Shown here: in pieces, positions 25,174 through 33,280 of the stretch
Position numbering within the stretch: the stretch's first letter is position 1
Layout of the letters: each line of letters opens with the position of its first letter
Origin: Oscillospiraceae bacterium
GTDB lineage: Bacteria > Bacillota > Clostridia > Oscillospirales > Ruminococcaceae
Length of the DNA stretch: 45,546 nucleotides
NCBI GenBank assembly: GCA_022508825.1
Contig: JAFLUI010000004.1
Span: 1-45,546 of the forward strand
Direction of reading: 5' to 3'
Translations under genes and position numbers: made by a program
Notes under the pieces: generated by a model
The model's database searches: none
What the model saw: only the letters and a program-made list of their open reading frames with translations
Told to the model about the DNA's origin: nothing

Positions 25174-26535
25174 TTAGAAAGGCATATTGCTGTGCTTCTT
25201 AGGCAGACGCTTTGTCATTCTCTTGCCGGACATAGCCTCCAGAGCCGCCTGGATCTTGATTCTTGCTTCCTCGGCGGTTATGATATCGTCAACACAGCCC
25301 TTTTCAGCAGCGTCAAATGCTGATGCATTCTCGTCTGCATACTGCTCAGCAAGCTTGTTTCTCTCCTCGGCAAGATCCTTTGCACCTTTCAGCTTGTCGT
25401 GCCAGAGAAACTCTACCGCAGCCACAGGAGCGATAGGAGAAATAACAGCCTCGGGATATGCATATGTCACATCAGCATTTCCTGCTCCCAGAGCAGCCAT
25501 AGCAGCTCCGTAAGCCTTGCCTGTGACAACGGATATTTTAAGCGTGGTGGCTTCTGCATAGGCACTTGCGATCTTAGCCATATCACGGACACAAGCGTCC
25601 GCAGCGAAGCCCTCGGTATCAATAACGGTAAGTACAGGAACGGAGAACGCATCACAGGTCCTCACAAATCTTGCAAGCTTGGAGCAGTCCTCGGAGGTGA
25701 GCTTCTCGACAGCCTTGTTTGTAGCTGCAATGCCCACAGCGGAACCGCCTATTGTTGCTATGGCAGTGTAAGCAGCCTTTCCAAAGCCGTCTGAAAGCTC
25801 GATAATGCTGTCCACATCAGCAACAGCCTCTGCGATCTCGGCAGCCGCACCGCTTGCGGACTTTGAGGTCGCCTCAGCCTCAAACATGGGAGGAACCGAA
25901 ATATTATTTGCCGGAAGCACGGAAATAAGCCTTCTTACTGCTTCCATAGCGTCCTTATCGGTCTTTGCACTGATGGATGCTGTTCCGTTTTTAACAGCGT
26001 CCTCACCCTTTACATCAGCACCGGGAGCAACATAAAGCTCGCCATCGTCCGTTATAACAACAAAATCAGCAGAGCACGCTATCATAGCAGCGCTTCCTGC
26101 GCAAGCGCCTGCCACAACGGATATCTGAGGAACAACACCTGAAAGGTTGCTTGTCCATGTGAGTATCTCGCTGTAAGCCTTTATAGCCTCTGCACCGTCC
26201 TCAACAAATGCTCCGTTTGAATCATAAATTCCCACAACAGGAACTCCCGTTCTTGATGCAAGGTCAAGAACTTTACATATCTTTGCAGCGTGCTGTCTGC
26301 TTACAGCTCCGCCTTTTACTGACTTATCCTGTGAAAAAGCATATACGGGACTGCCGTCAACATATCCGTAAGCAGTAACTACTCCTGCAAGGGAATCCCC
26401 GTTTTTTATGCCTGCGTCTACTTCGGTATAAACGCCGTCATCAAACAAAGCAGCAAGTCTTTCCCCTGCCTTGCCCGAATTTGCCGAAGCGGCTCTGTAC
26501 GCTTCAAATTTGGCCCTCTGGCTTTCAGTTAACAT
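25174..26535 (-). CDS. Acyl-CoA carboxyltransferase, 12S/MmdA-type subunit
   Basis: A 453-residue carboxyltransferase of the propionyl/methylmalonyl-CoA family. It has paired crotonase-like domains: the first contains GVVTAYGYVDGSPVYAFSQD, VVPQISVVAGACAGSAAM and FVVITD, the second VPVLTVIDTEGFAADA and AYPEAVISPIAP. The C-terminus KRLPKKHSNMPF matches the family ending. It is about 50 residues shorter than typical MmdA/PccB, and some canonical glycine motifs are altered (YDSNGAFVEDG instead of NDSGGAR.QEG), so it is divergent. ATG at 26535 follows GGAGG; the longer frame from 26601 would start in the leader hairpin region. Substrate is inferred, not proven. Confidence 0.82.
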   Translation of the reverse strand: MLTESQRAKFEAYRAASANSGKAGERLAALFDDGVYTEVDAGIKNGDSLAGVVTAYGYVDGSPVYAFSQDKSVKGGAVSRQHAAKICKVLDLASRTGVPVVGIYDSNGAFVEDGAEAIKAYSEILTWTSNLSGVVPQISVVAGACAGSAAMIACSADFVVITDDGELYVAPGADVKGEDAVKNGTASISAKTDKDAMEAVRRLISVLPANNISVPPMFEAEATSKSASGAAAEIAEAVADVDSIIELSDGFGKAAYTAIATIGGSAVGIAATNKAVEKLTSEDCSKLARFVRTCDAFSVPVLTVIDTEGFAADACVRDMAKIASAYAEATTLKISVVTGKAYGAAMAALGAGNADVTYAYPEAVISPIAPVAAVEFLWHDKLKGAKDLAEERNKLAEQYADENASAFDAAEKGCVDDIITAEEARIKIQAALEAMSGKRMTKRLPKKHSNMPF

Positions 26536-26557
26536 AAAGGTTCCTCCGTTCATATAT

Positions 26558-26587
26558 GGCAGCACCGCACAAAGAATGGCTGCTGCC
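26558..26587 (-). promoter_or_regulatory. Leader hairpin upstream of the carboxyltransferase operon
   Basis: GGCAGCA at 26558-26564 and TGCTGCC at 26581-26587 form a 7-bp stem with a 16-base loop in the 5' leader, about 22 bases before the start codon. It has no T-run, so it is not a terminator. It could affect mRNA stability or translation, or be chance; no known riboswitch is recognised. Confidence 0.35.
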
Positions 26588-26619
26588 TGCGGTACTTCCA
26601 TAAAAATTATACCAGATTA

Positions 26620-26648
26620 ATTATACTATATTTTTTTGACTTTGACAA
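26620..26648 (-). promoter_or_regulatory. Promoter of the carboxyltransferase operon
   Basis: Minus-strand TTGTCA (26648-26643) and TATAAT (26625-26620) with 17-bp spacing; the leader is about 80 bases long. The gap to rluB (26602-26713) holds this promoter and no gene. Confidence 0.68.
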
Positions 26649-26713
26649 GATAATAACAATATTTTTGCACTTATTTTCAAAATGTTCATAAATCTGCATA
26701 CTTTATATAGGGA

Positions 26714-27445
26714 TTATCTTTTGTCTCCCACTGCATTTCTCAGGGCTCTCAGTTCCTCAGAGGTAAGCTCCCTGTATGTTCCCGGCTTTAGCATCCCCAG
26801 CTTAACGGGACCTATCGCCGTCCTTTTGAGACGGGCTACCTCCAGACCTACCGCCTCGCACATCTTTCTTATCTGACGGTTCCTGCCCTCACGGATGATG
26901 ATCTGCAGCACTACCCTCTCCGCCTCCTGAGTGACGACAGTCACCGTGGCAGGCATGGTCCTCCTGCCGTCGATGACTACCCCCTCGGACAGCTCCACAA
27001 GCTGTCCGTCATTTACGGGAGGACGTACCGTGACCCGATAGGTCTTGGAAATATGCCTGCTGGGATGCATGATATCGTTGGCAAACTTTCCGTCATTGGT
27101 AAACAGAAGCAGACCCTCGGAGTTACGGTCAAGACGTCCCACAGGATACACCCTGACCGGAAAGTCCTCCAGAAGCTCCGTCACACAGCGTCTGTCCAGC
27201 TCGTCAGACATTGTAGTGACATAGCCCCGGGGCTTATTAAGCATGATATAATATTTTTCCCTTTTCTTTTCAATACGAAGCCTTTCGCTGTCCACCATTA
27301 TAACATCATTAGGAGTTGCTCCGTCTCCGATGTGAGCGACTCGTCCGTTTACACGGACCCTCCCCTGCTTGATAAGCTCCTCTGCTTTTCTGCGGGAGCA
27401 CAGTCCGCTTTCCGCTATCAGCTTCTGCAATCTGACATTTGCCAT
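26714..27445 (-). CDS. rluB: 23S rRNA pseudouridine synthase, RsuA/RluB family
   Basis: A 243-residue pseudouridine synthase with an N-terminal S4 RNA-binding domain (MANVRLQKLIAESGLCSRRKAEELI) and a catalytic domain containing YVTTMSDELDRR, VGRLDRNSEGLLLFTNDG (catalytic Asp in GRLDR) and REGRNRQIRKM. Members modify a helix 90 uridine of 23S rRNA or 16S U516; RluB is the more likely one, since it is usually linked to scpAB as here. It starts 2 bp after dacF. No obvious terminator was found downstream. Confidence 0.9.
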   Translation of the reverse strand: MANVRLQKLIAESGLCSRRKAEELIKQGRVRVNGRVAHIGDGATPNDVIMVDSERLRIEKKREKYYIMLNKPRGYVTTMSDELDRRCVTELLEDFPVRVYPVGRLDRNSEGLLLFTNDGKFANDIMHPSRHISKTYRVTVRPPVNDGQLVELSEGVVIDGRRTMPATVTVVTQEAERVVLQIIIREGRNRQIRKMCEAVGLEVARLKRTAIGPVKLGMLKPGTYRELTSEELRALRNAVGDKR

Positions 27446-27447
27446 GT

Positions 27448-28593
27448 TTACTCCTTTTTAATGATACTCTTTATCCAATCAACAATTTTATCGTCAAGAC
27501 CCGGCTTGTATTCCTTTATGACCGCACCGCACTCCTCTGCTGCAATAAGGTCGGAAGTCCCTATAAGCACTCCGTCTGAATAGTACCGCACCACCCCAGC
27601 TTTTTTTCCTTTTGCAACAGGGGCATAAATGAATTTTTCCACTGCCGCTTCATATGTGGCTTTCGGTACGCTGCCGTTTACCGAGGTATACTTTGGTATC
27701 TCGGCAGGCATCACCCGTATTTTACCGGTGTCCCCTCCTGCCACATTGACATAGATATCTGAAAGATCAAGTCCCGGGTCTACGCTTTTTACCTTTGAAA
27801 ATCCATAATTATACAGTCTGATGTGGTCGTTCCAGTCGTTTGGGTCGTTGAGAGTGACGCATATGAGAGTGACTCCGTTCCTTTCCACCGCTGAAACAAG
27901 GCACCGTCCAGCTTCGTCTGTGAAGCCCGTCTTTACGCCGATACAGCCGTCACAAAGAGAAAGCAGCTTGTTGGTATTCACAAGCCATCTTTCATAGGGG
28001 GGATTCCCGAACTGAAGCTTCGCCTTTGCTGTTCCGCATATCTCACGGAAGGTCTCATTTTTAAGAGCCTCCCGGGTCAGCAGCGCCATGTCGTAAGCCG
28101 TGGAATAATGGTCATCATCGTGCAGACCGGATGGGGTAACAAAATGAGTGTCCCTCATGCCAAGCTTTTCAGCCCTTTTATTCATCATGTCCGCAAACTT
28201 TTCCCCGCTTCCTGCAAGTAGAAATGCAGTCTCATTTGCCGCATCGTTTCCCGAGGGAAGCAGCATACCATAGCAAAGAGCACGCTTTGTAACGACATCA
28301 TCGGGACAAAGACCCATGGACGAGCCCTCCACAAGAATTGCTGTGTTGTCTACACGGAACTCTGTGTCAAGGTCTCCGCTTTCCATGAGAAGCAGGGCGG
28401 ACATTATTTTAGTCGTACTTGCCATGGGAAGCCTGTCATACTGATTTTTACCTGAAATTACCTTTCCCGTCTGAGCGTCTATCAGTATAGCTGCCTTAGC
28501 CGATATCGTGGGAACGGAAGCCGCTCCCGCTGACGGCGCACAGCAGACTAAAATGACCGCTGAAATAAGAATACATAAAATACTGCGTTTCAT
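27448..28593 (-). CDS. dacF: D-alanyl-D-alanine carboxypeptidase, DacF type
   Basis: A 381-residue secreted penicillin-binding carboxypeptidase that trims terminal D-Ala from peptidoglycan stem peptides. The signal peptide ends at about residue 24 (CAPSAGA). Catalytic motifs are STTK at 59-62, PSGND and VKTGFTD, and an immunoglobulin-like C-terminal domain and a short tail follow. DacF is commonly expressed in the forespore in Bacillus; here it lies next to gerW, rluB and scpAB, as in other spore formers. ATG at 28593 follows GGAGG by 6 bases and begins the signal peptide; the in-frame TTG at 28629 does not. Confidence 0.9.
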   Translation of the reverse strand: MKRSILCILISAVILVCCAPSAGAASVPTISAKAAILIDAQTGKVISGKNQYDRLPMASTTKIMSALLLMESGDLDTEFRVDNTAILVEGSSMGLCPDDVVTKRALCYGMLLPSGNDAANETAFLLAGSGEKFADMMNKRAEKLGMRDTHFVTPSGLHDDDHYSTAYDMALLTREALKNETFREICGTAKAKLQFGNPPYERWLVNTNKLLSLCDGCIGVKTGFTDEAGRCLVSAVERNGVTLICVTLNDPNDWNDHIRLYNYGFSKVKSVDPGLDLSDIYVNVAGGDTGKIRVMPAEIPKYTSVNGSVPKATYEAAVEKFIYAPVAKGKKAGVVRYYSDGVLIGTSDLIAAEECGAVIKEYKPGLDDKIVDWIKSIIKKE

Positions 28594-28690
28594 AAAAACC
28601 TCCGAATATCTTTTTGAACAGTCTTGCATGACCTGTAGGACAACAAGCGTTCATAGATATATTATGGAGTTTGAAACGCAAATATTTCAA

Positions 28691-29152
28691 TTAAAAATCA
28701 AAACCGTCCGTATTGATCTCCACCTTTTCGATCTCAGGCTCAGGAGATGAAGCTCCCTCACCATCTGAGCTGTCTCCTCCGTCCTTGTCCTTTTTCTTCG
28801 AGAACATGGACTGTATCTTTGTGAACAGGTCGGGAACAGCATTGATGATAGCATTTGCAGGTGAATTTCCGGAGCCGAGCTCAAGAAGTCTTACGTCTCC
28901 GTCGGAAATTACGATGAATGCAAGAGGCTGGATAGAAACTCCGCCGCCGCTTCCTCCTCCGAAGATCTCCTTGTCGGATTTTGAAGGGAGATCAGAGCCT
29001 CCTGCTGCAAATCCGTATGACACCTTTGATACCGGGATGATCGTTATACTCTCATCAATTTTGATAGGCTTTCCGATTATGGTATCCGCATCGGAAAGCT
29101 CATGTATCCTGCCGATCGCCGAGGTAACTAAGTCTTTTACTTTTGTATCCAT
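28691..29152 (-). CDS. gerW: GerW family sporulation protein (YtfJ)
   Basis: A 153-residue GerW/YtfJ protein, needed for proper spore germination in Bacillus. It has a conserved domain (IIGKPIKIDESITIIPVSKV, then GGGSGGGVSIQPLAFIVISDG) and a variable acidic C-terminal tail (EGASSPEPEIEK). Two ATGs compete: 29158 lies one base after GGAG, 29152 lies 7 bases after it, so 29152 is preferred. The ytfI-like gene is immediately upstream, the same pair as in Bacillus. Localises to the forespore in models; that is not shown here. Confidence 0.92.
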   Translation of the reverse strand: MDTKVKDLVTSAIGRIHELSDADTIIGKPIKIDESITIIPVSKVSYGFAAGGSDLPSKSDKEIFGGGSGGGVSIQPLAFIVISDGDVRLLELGSGNSPANAIINAVPDLFTKIQSMFSKKKDKDGGDSSDGEGASSPEPEIEKVEINTDGFDF

Positions 29153-29167
29153 TTTCATTCTCCTTTT

Positions 29168-29995
29168 TTATACTCTGACAGCCTTTTTGGATCCCGGCTG
29201 CTTTTTGTGTTTTTGCTTTTGCTTAGGTTTTGGTTTTGGTTTTCCTATAAGCTTTCCGAGATTTTTAAGTATCCCGAAAAGTATGCTGAACCCCGCCGCA
29301 AGGATAGTGCCTACCCTCATTGCGATACCTGCCTCCACGTCAAAGACCGGCTCCTTTTTATCAAAGTCGCACACTATGTCCACCGATCTTATCGTAGTTG
29401 TAAACAGTCTGCTTATCACTGCTATGATATTGTACACCGCCGCGCTTACGGCTCCGTAGGTCATTGCTGCCTTGTAGGCATCCTCATTTGCGATGGTAAA
29501 GTCAATTACCAGATTTTTAATGTATATATGGGTAAAAATACGCTTTAACCCCTTCTGTGAAGATTTCCAGATGATCTTGCCTTTCTCTATCAGGTCGGTA
29601 ATATTCTCTATCTTTTCACCAAGAGACTCCTTTTTGAGCTTTTTCTCCTCGGTGTCTATAGCGTCCTCTGCCGCGCTCTCCGCATCATGGACAGCGGCGG
29701 TATCCTCGTCCACCTCTTTTTCGGAGGCTGCATCATCTGCCGCTCCCGTTTTATCAGGAATATCATCGGGCTGCTGCCATTCCCTGTCATCAGAGTCCTC
29801 AGGAAACTCCGGCTCCGGATCCGGCTTTTCCTTTCCCAGAGCAAAGACTGTGAACCACATATACTTCACCCGCAGGTCAAGCTTGCCGCCGCAGAACTTT
29901 ATTTCAGCCCGTATGGTCATACTGAACAGGAAAGCAAACAACAGGACAATTATACCAATAATTATAAGAGCTGTCAATATCCACCACCCTTTCAC
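29168..29995 (-). CDS. DUF2953 domain protein (YtfI-like)
   Basis: A 275-residue protein with an N-terminal membrane helix (residues 4-26), a beta-type segment (RAEIKFCGGKLDLRVKYMWFTVF), a highly acidic central linker of about 75 residues, and a C-terminal conserved part (FTHIYIKNLVIDF, ending in a lysine-rich GKPKPKPKQKQKHK tail). It corresponds to DUF2953, paired with gerW as ytfI-ytfJ in Bacillus; function is unknown. It starts with GTG in a GTGA overlap with the scpB stop, so translation is coupled. The internal acidic linker and the basic tail are of low complexity. Confidence 0.78.
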   Translation of the reverse strand: MKGWWILTALIIIGIIVLLFAFLFSMTIRAEIKFCGGKLDLRVKYMWFTVFALGKEKPDPEPEFPEDSDDREWQQPDDIPDKTGAADDAASEKEVDEDTAAVHDAESAAEDAIDTEEKKLKKESLGEKIENITDLIEKGKIIWKSSQKGLKRIFTHIYIKNLVIDFTIANEDAYKAAMTYGAVSAAVYNIIAVISRLFTTTIRSVDIVCDFDKKEPVFDVEAGIAMRVGTILAAGFSILFGILKNLGKLIGKPKPKPKQKQKHKKQPGSKKAVRV

Positions 29996-30606
29996 TGTTC
30001 TGTGTCAGTATTTTCCTCAGATACTTCGTTTTCCTCCGACTCTGCGTCCGGCTCTGTGCTTGTGATAAGTATTTCGTCAAAGCTGACCTGACCGTCCGAA
30101 TCGGGAAGCGGCGGCAGCTCGTCCAGAGAGCTCAGCTGAAAGCACCGCAGAAAAGCAGGTGTGGTCTTATATGCTATGGGTTTTCCCGGGACATCAAGAC
30201 GTCCTGCCTCCTCCAGCAGATTTTTTTCAACAAGGGAATTTACCACGCTGGAGCTGTCTATGCCCCTTACGTGCTCAACAAAGCCCTTTGTTACCGGCTG
30301 ATTGTATGCTATGATGGTCAGTACCTCCATTGCCGCCGGAGACAGGGGCGTCATTTTTCTTGTTTCAAGGGCTGCTCTCACGTAATCGCTAAAGTCCGCT
30401 TTTACCACAAGCTGATAGGAGTCTCCAAGCCTCATCACCGTCAGTGAGCTTGACACAGACTCGTATCTGTCCTCTAAAAGCTGCAGCAGCTTTTCTGCCG
30501 TGTCACGATCCACTCCCGCTGCCGAGGACAGCTTGTCAGCTTCAATAGGATCCCCGTGAGCGAAAAGTATCGCCTCGATAACGGAAACGCCTTCTTCCAG
30601 TTTCAT
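29992..30606 (-). CDS. scpB: Segregation and condensation protein B
   Basis: A 204-residue ScpB, a kleisin-associated winged-helix protein of the SMC-ScpAB condensin complex that compacts and separates chromosomes. It begins VIEAILFAHGDPI, then shows MTPLSPAAMEVLTIIAYNQPVTKGFVEHVRG, the family signature, and LLEEAGRLDVPGKPIAYKTT. The end is acidic. It starts 6 bp after scpA. Length is normal. Confidence 0.94.
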   Translation of the reverse strand: MKLEEGVSVIEAILFAHGDPIEADKLSSAAGVDRDTAEKLLQLLEDRYESVSSSLTVMRLGDSYQLVVKADFSDYVRAALETRKMTPLSPAAMEVLTIIAYNQPVTKGFVEHVRGIDSSSVVNSLVEKNLLEEAGRLDVPGKPIAYKTTPAFLRCFQLSSLDELPPLPDSDGQVSFDEILITSTEPDAESEENEVSEENTDTEQ

Positions 30607-30612
30607 TTATAT

Positions 30613-31389
30613 TTACTCCTCCTGTTTCGGATCCTCTGTTTCAGACCGTTCATCGCCGTCAAACTCCGAATCGCCTGTATCTTCGTCCTGCGGCTGATTT
30701 CTGCTGAAGGTTATCACTGTGTTGTCCTCGTTGAGACGTATCCTTCCCGATTTGGTAAGCTCCAGTATGGCAAGGAAAGTAGCAACTCTCTCCGAGCGGT
30801 TGGTCATGCCGTCAAAAAGCCCCTCCATAAGACAGCTTCCCGTCTTATACAGCTTTCTGAGGACGTATATTATCTTCGATGTTACCGACACTATTTTCTT
30901 TTTGACGATAGTGTTGAAGGTCTCTGTTTTTATCTGCTCCTCGGGAGGTCTGACCTGTATTTTCAGATAGGTCTCTACCAGAAGCTGAGGCTCATGTATC
31001 ACCGAATAGGTATTGTCAAATTCTATAGCCAGAGGCTTTCTCACGGCGTTTACATTGCCGATATACCGCTCCTTCATAAGCTCCGCCGCTTTTTTGCAGA
31101 GGGAGTACTCAATAAGACGTCCCTGCAGCTCCTTTTTAAGAGCCTCCGCTTCCTCATGGCGAGGCAGCAGGGACACCGTTTTTATGTATACCAGCCTTGC
31201 CGCCATTTCAAGGAACTCTCCGGCGATCTCCATATTCTGCTCTGACATTCTGTCAATATATTCCATATACTGATCGAGCAGCGTAACTATCGGAATATCG
31301 TTTATATTAAGCTTGTGCTTTGATATCAAGTGGAGCAGCAGATCGAGAGGACCCTCGAACACCTCCAGCTTGAAAGAAATCTGCTCCAT
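30613..31389 (-). CDS. scpA: Segregation and condensation protein A
   Basis: A 258-residue kleisin that bridges the SMC heads. The N-terminal signature is FEGPLDLLLHLISKHKLNI, followed by the ITxLLDQYMEYI-like helix and MAARLVYIKTVSLLPRHEE, and a winged-helix C-terminal segment with TFLAILELTKSGRI. It ends with an acidic tail (DEDTGDSEFDGDERSETEDP). It is the second gene in the unit that begins with the M50 peptidase and is followed by scpB. Confidence 0.94.
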   Translation of the reverse strand: MEQISFKLEVFEGPLDLLLHLISKHKLNINDIPIVTLLDQYMEYIDRMSEQNMEIAGEFLEMAARLVYIKTVSLLPRHEEAEALKKELQGRLIEYSLCKKAAELMKERYIGNVNAVRKPLAIEFDNTYSVIHEPQLLVETYLKIQVRPPEEQIKTETFNTIVKKKIVSVTSKIIYVLRKLYKTGSCLMEGLFDGMTNRSERVATFLAILELTKSGRIRLNEDNTVITFSRNQPQDEDTGDSEFDGDERSETEDPKQEE

Positions 31390-31401
31390 TTGATCTTTCC
31401 T

Positions 31402-32049
31402 TTACATGAACTTTAGTATCAATATGTCGACCCATCTTGAAATGCTGTCCATAAGCTGGACTGTAGATGTCCGCAGAAAACCAAGGGGTCTGTCCAGAAA
31501 TCCCATAAATACCGCTAAAAAAAGCAGTCCGAATATGATATTTTCATATCTCATTATTTTGAAATACAGCTTTTCGGGAAGTATAAGGTTAAATATCCTT
31601 GACCCGTCCAGCGGAGGGATCGGCAGCAGATTGAATACTGCCAGACCCACGTTCAGGAACACCGCATACAGGAAAAGCTTTGAAAGTGCAGCAGTATACG
31701 GATTCGTGCTGTTGTACACTGCGATCTTGCACAATATCATGGAAATATACGCCATCAGCAGATTTGAGATGGGTCCTGCAAGAGCCGAAAGAGCCATACC
31801 CACCTTGCGGTTCTTGAAATTTCTTGGATCAATAGGCACAGCCTTAGCCCAGCCGAAGCCTCCGATAAGCATAAAGATAGTCCCGAACAGGTCAAGATGC
31901 TTGAGAGGGTTAAGGGTCATCCTGCCCTGATCCTTGGCGGTATCGTCCCCCATCCAGTGAGCTGCCAGAGCGTGTGAGCACTCATGTACCGGGAACGCGG
32001 TAAGCAGAACAATGCCATGTATAAGAATTCCTATGATACGGTCATTCAT
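31402..32049 (-). CDS. Site-2 protease-like M50 family membrane peptidase
   Basis: A 215-residue multi-pass membrane zinc peptidase. The active site is HECSH (HExxH) in the first part, the third ligand region is NLLPIPPLDGS, and ALAGPISNLLMAYIS is a typical family segment. Members cut substrates within the membrane. It precedes scpA by 12 bp, a common Clostridia arrangement; its substrate is unknown. The ATG at 32049 has AGGGAG but 17 bases away, so the start is less sure; an upstream TTG-type start would add 25 residues. Confidence 0.85.
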   Translation of the reverse strand: MNDRIIGILIHGIVLLTAFPVHECSHALAAHWMGDDTAKDQGRMTLNPLKHLDLFGTIFMLIGGFGWAKAVPIDPRNFKNRKVGMALSALAGPISNLLMAYISMILCKIAVYNSTNPYTAALSKLFLYAVFLNVGLAVFNLLPIPPLDGSRIFNLILPEKLYFKIMRYENIIFGLLFLAVFMGFLDRPLGFLRTSTVQLMDSISRWVDILILKFM

Positions 32050-32095
32050 AAATAATTTACAATTAGCTCCCTTCGGACTGTCATATACGATATTA

Positions 32096-32124
32096 ATTAT
32101 ACTACACTTTCTAAAAAAAAACAA
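32096..32124 (-). promoter_or_regulatory. Promoter of the M50-scpAB-gerW-dacF-rluB unit
   Basis: Minus-strand TTGTTT (32124-32119) and TATAAT (32101-32096) with 17-bp spacing, 47 bp before the peptidase start. Confidence 0.62.
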
Positions 32125-32194
32125 GAACTATTGCCGAATTTTATCAACATTTTCAAATTTTTTTCCCTTTTCAGGACTTTTTTTAAAAAAGGGC

Positions 32195-32223
32195 TTGCAT
32201 TTCTGAAAGTTTTATGTTAAAAT
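32195..32223 (+). promoter_or_regulatory. Promoter of rpmB
   Basis: TTGCAT at 32195-32200 and TAAAAT at 32218-32223 with 17-bp spacing. The gap 32050-32279 contains only the two divergent promoters and leaders. Confidence 0.65.
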
Positions 32224-32279
32224 AGAAACGTTGATTTTTAAAAAAGATAAAAAAGCTATGGAAAAGGAGGTGTAACCCC

Positions 32280-32468
32280 ATGGCAAAATGCGAAGTTTGC
32301 GGAAAGGGCGTTACTTTCGGTATAAAGGTTTCCCACTCACATCATCGTTCCAACAGAACTTGGAAGCCCAACGTTAAGCGTGTAAAGGCTATCGTTGACG
32401 GAACTCCTAAGCATATTTACGTATGCACAAGATGTCTCCGTTCCGGCAAGGTAACAAGAGCAGTATGA
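32280..32468 (+). CDS. rpmB: 50S ribosomal protein L28, zinc-ribbon form
   Basis: A 62-residue L28. It begins MAKCEVCGKG, with SHSHHRSNRTWKPNV in the middle and CTRCLRSGKV at the end; the two CxxC pairs form a zinc ribbon (C+ type). The ribosome binding site is a strong GGAAAAGGAGGTG, 4-8 bases from the ATG. It is monocistronic with its own promoter and terminator. In Bacillus rpmB lies just after spoVM, but here it is 25 kb away. Confidence 0.97.
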   Translation: MAKCEVCGKGVTFGIKVSHSHHRSNRTWKPNVKRVKAIVDGTPKHIYVCTRCLRSGKVTRAV

Positions 32469-32491
32469 TTTTAAGATCATGGTTTCAAGGG

Positions 32492-32532
32492 CAGCAAGTC
32501 TGAGGTGAGATGCACCGGCTTGCTGTTTTTGT
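32492..32532 (+). terminator. Terminator of rpmB
   Basis: CAGCAAG at 32492-32498 pairs with CTTGCTG at 32519-32525, with an inner GGTG/CACC stem, followed by TTTTTGTTTT. Confidence 0.78.
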
Positions 32533-32550
32533 TTTGCGTCCGCCAATTTT

Positions 32551-32581
32551 AAAGCCTGAGAACCTAAAATTCTCAGGCTTT
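32551..32581. terminator. Second hairpin between rpmB and the YitT-like gene
   Basis: AAAGCCTGAGAA at 32551-32562 pairs with TTCTCAGGCTTT at 32570-32581 across a 7-base loop. T-runs follow on both strands, though the minus side is weaker; a likely terminator of the convergent membrane-protein gene and backup for rpmB. Confidence 0.7.
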
Positions 32582-32604
32582 TACTTTTTCAAATCGGAAT
32601 AATG

Positions 32605-33261
32605 TTATGCTCCGCACAGAACGGCATCCAGAGGCTTTTTCAGTCTTTTGCTGAAAAATTTTACCACCACACCTGTCAGAAGCGCAGAAATTACAGTACC
32701 CTCCCTTGTTCCCACAATAGTGAGATCAAAAAATATCAGTGACAACACTATGGAAAACACAACGCACAGGACGTCAAAGGCTATTTTGACGTTTCCGAAC
32801 TCCTTGCCGATAGTGTCCGAAACAGCTTTAACAAAGGCTTCTCCGGAGTTCATTATCACATTTGCAATAACGGCAAGGGATATCCCAAAGCCAAGTATAA
32901 CGATCCCGGCAACTACCATCACCAGACGTACAGGATAGGAATTTACAGGGATAAAGGATACCATCCACATTCCAAGATCTGTAAACCATCCGAATAAAAA
33001 TGACAGCGGCACCTGCAGAAGCTGTATCAGCTGAAACTTTTTCCGGAGAATAAGTATCTGCCCAAGTATCAAGACACAGTTCCAGATGATGAGCCATGTT
33101 CCCATAGAAAGAGCAGAAAACTTTATACTCAGCACATTCGCCACCGATGAAATCGGAGATACCCCCAGCTCTCCGCTTTTTGTAAATGAAACTCCCAGAG
33201 CTGCGAAAAACAAGCTTATTATAAATAATACATATCGTTTGGCAATTTCTGCCTTACTCAT
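32605..33261 (-). CDS. YczE/YyaS/YitT-like membrane protein
   Basis: A 218-residue integral membrane protein with about five or six helices: an N-terminal helix (YVLFIISLFFAALGVSFT), then SPISSVANVLS, a helix with WLIIWNCVLILGQILIL and further ones (VRLVMVVAGIVILGFGISLAV, VLCVVFSIVLSLIFF). It resembles the YczE/YyaS/YitT group, whose function is unknown. It begins 19 bp after the GH5 cellulase. Family placement is by impression of motifs such as GELGVSPISS and NSGEAFVKAVSD. Confidence 0.72.
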   Translation of the reverse strand: MSKAEIAKRYVLFIISLFFAALGVSFTKSGELGVSPISSVANVLSIKFSALSMGTWLIIWNCVLILGQILILRKKFQLIQLLQVPLSFLFGWFTDLGMWMVSFIPVNSYPVRLVMVVAGIVILGFGISLAVIANVIMNSGEAFVKAVSDTIGKEFGNVKIAFDVLCVVFSIVLSLIFFDLTIVGTREGTVISALLTGVVVKFFSKRLKKPLDAVLCGA

Positions 33262-33280
33262 TCAAAAGACCTTCCTGCTA

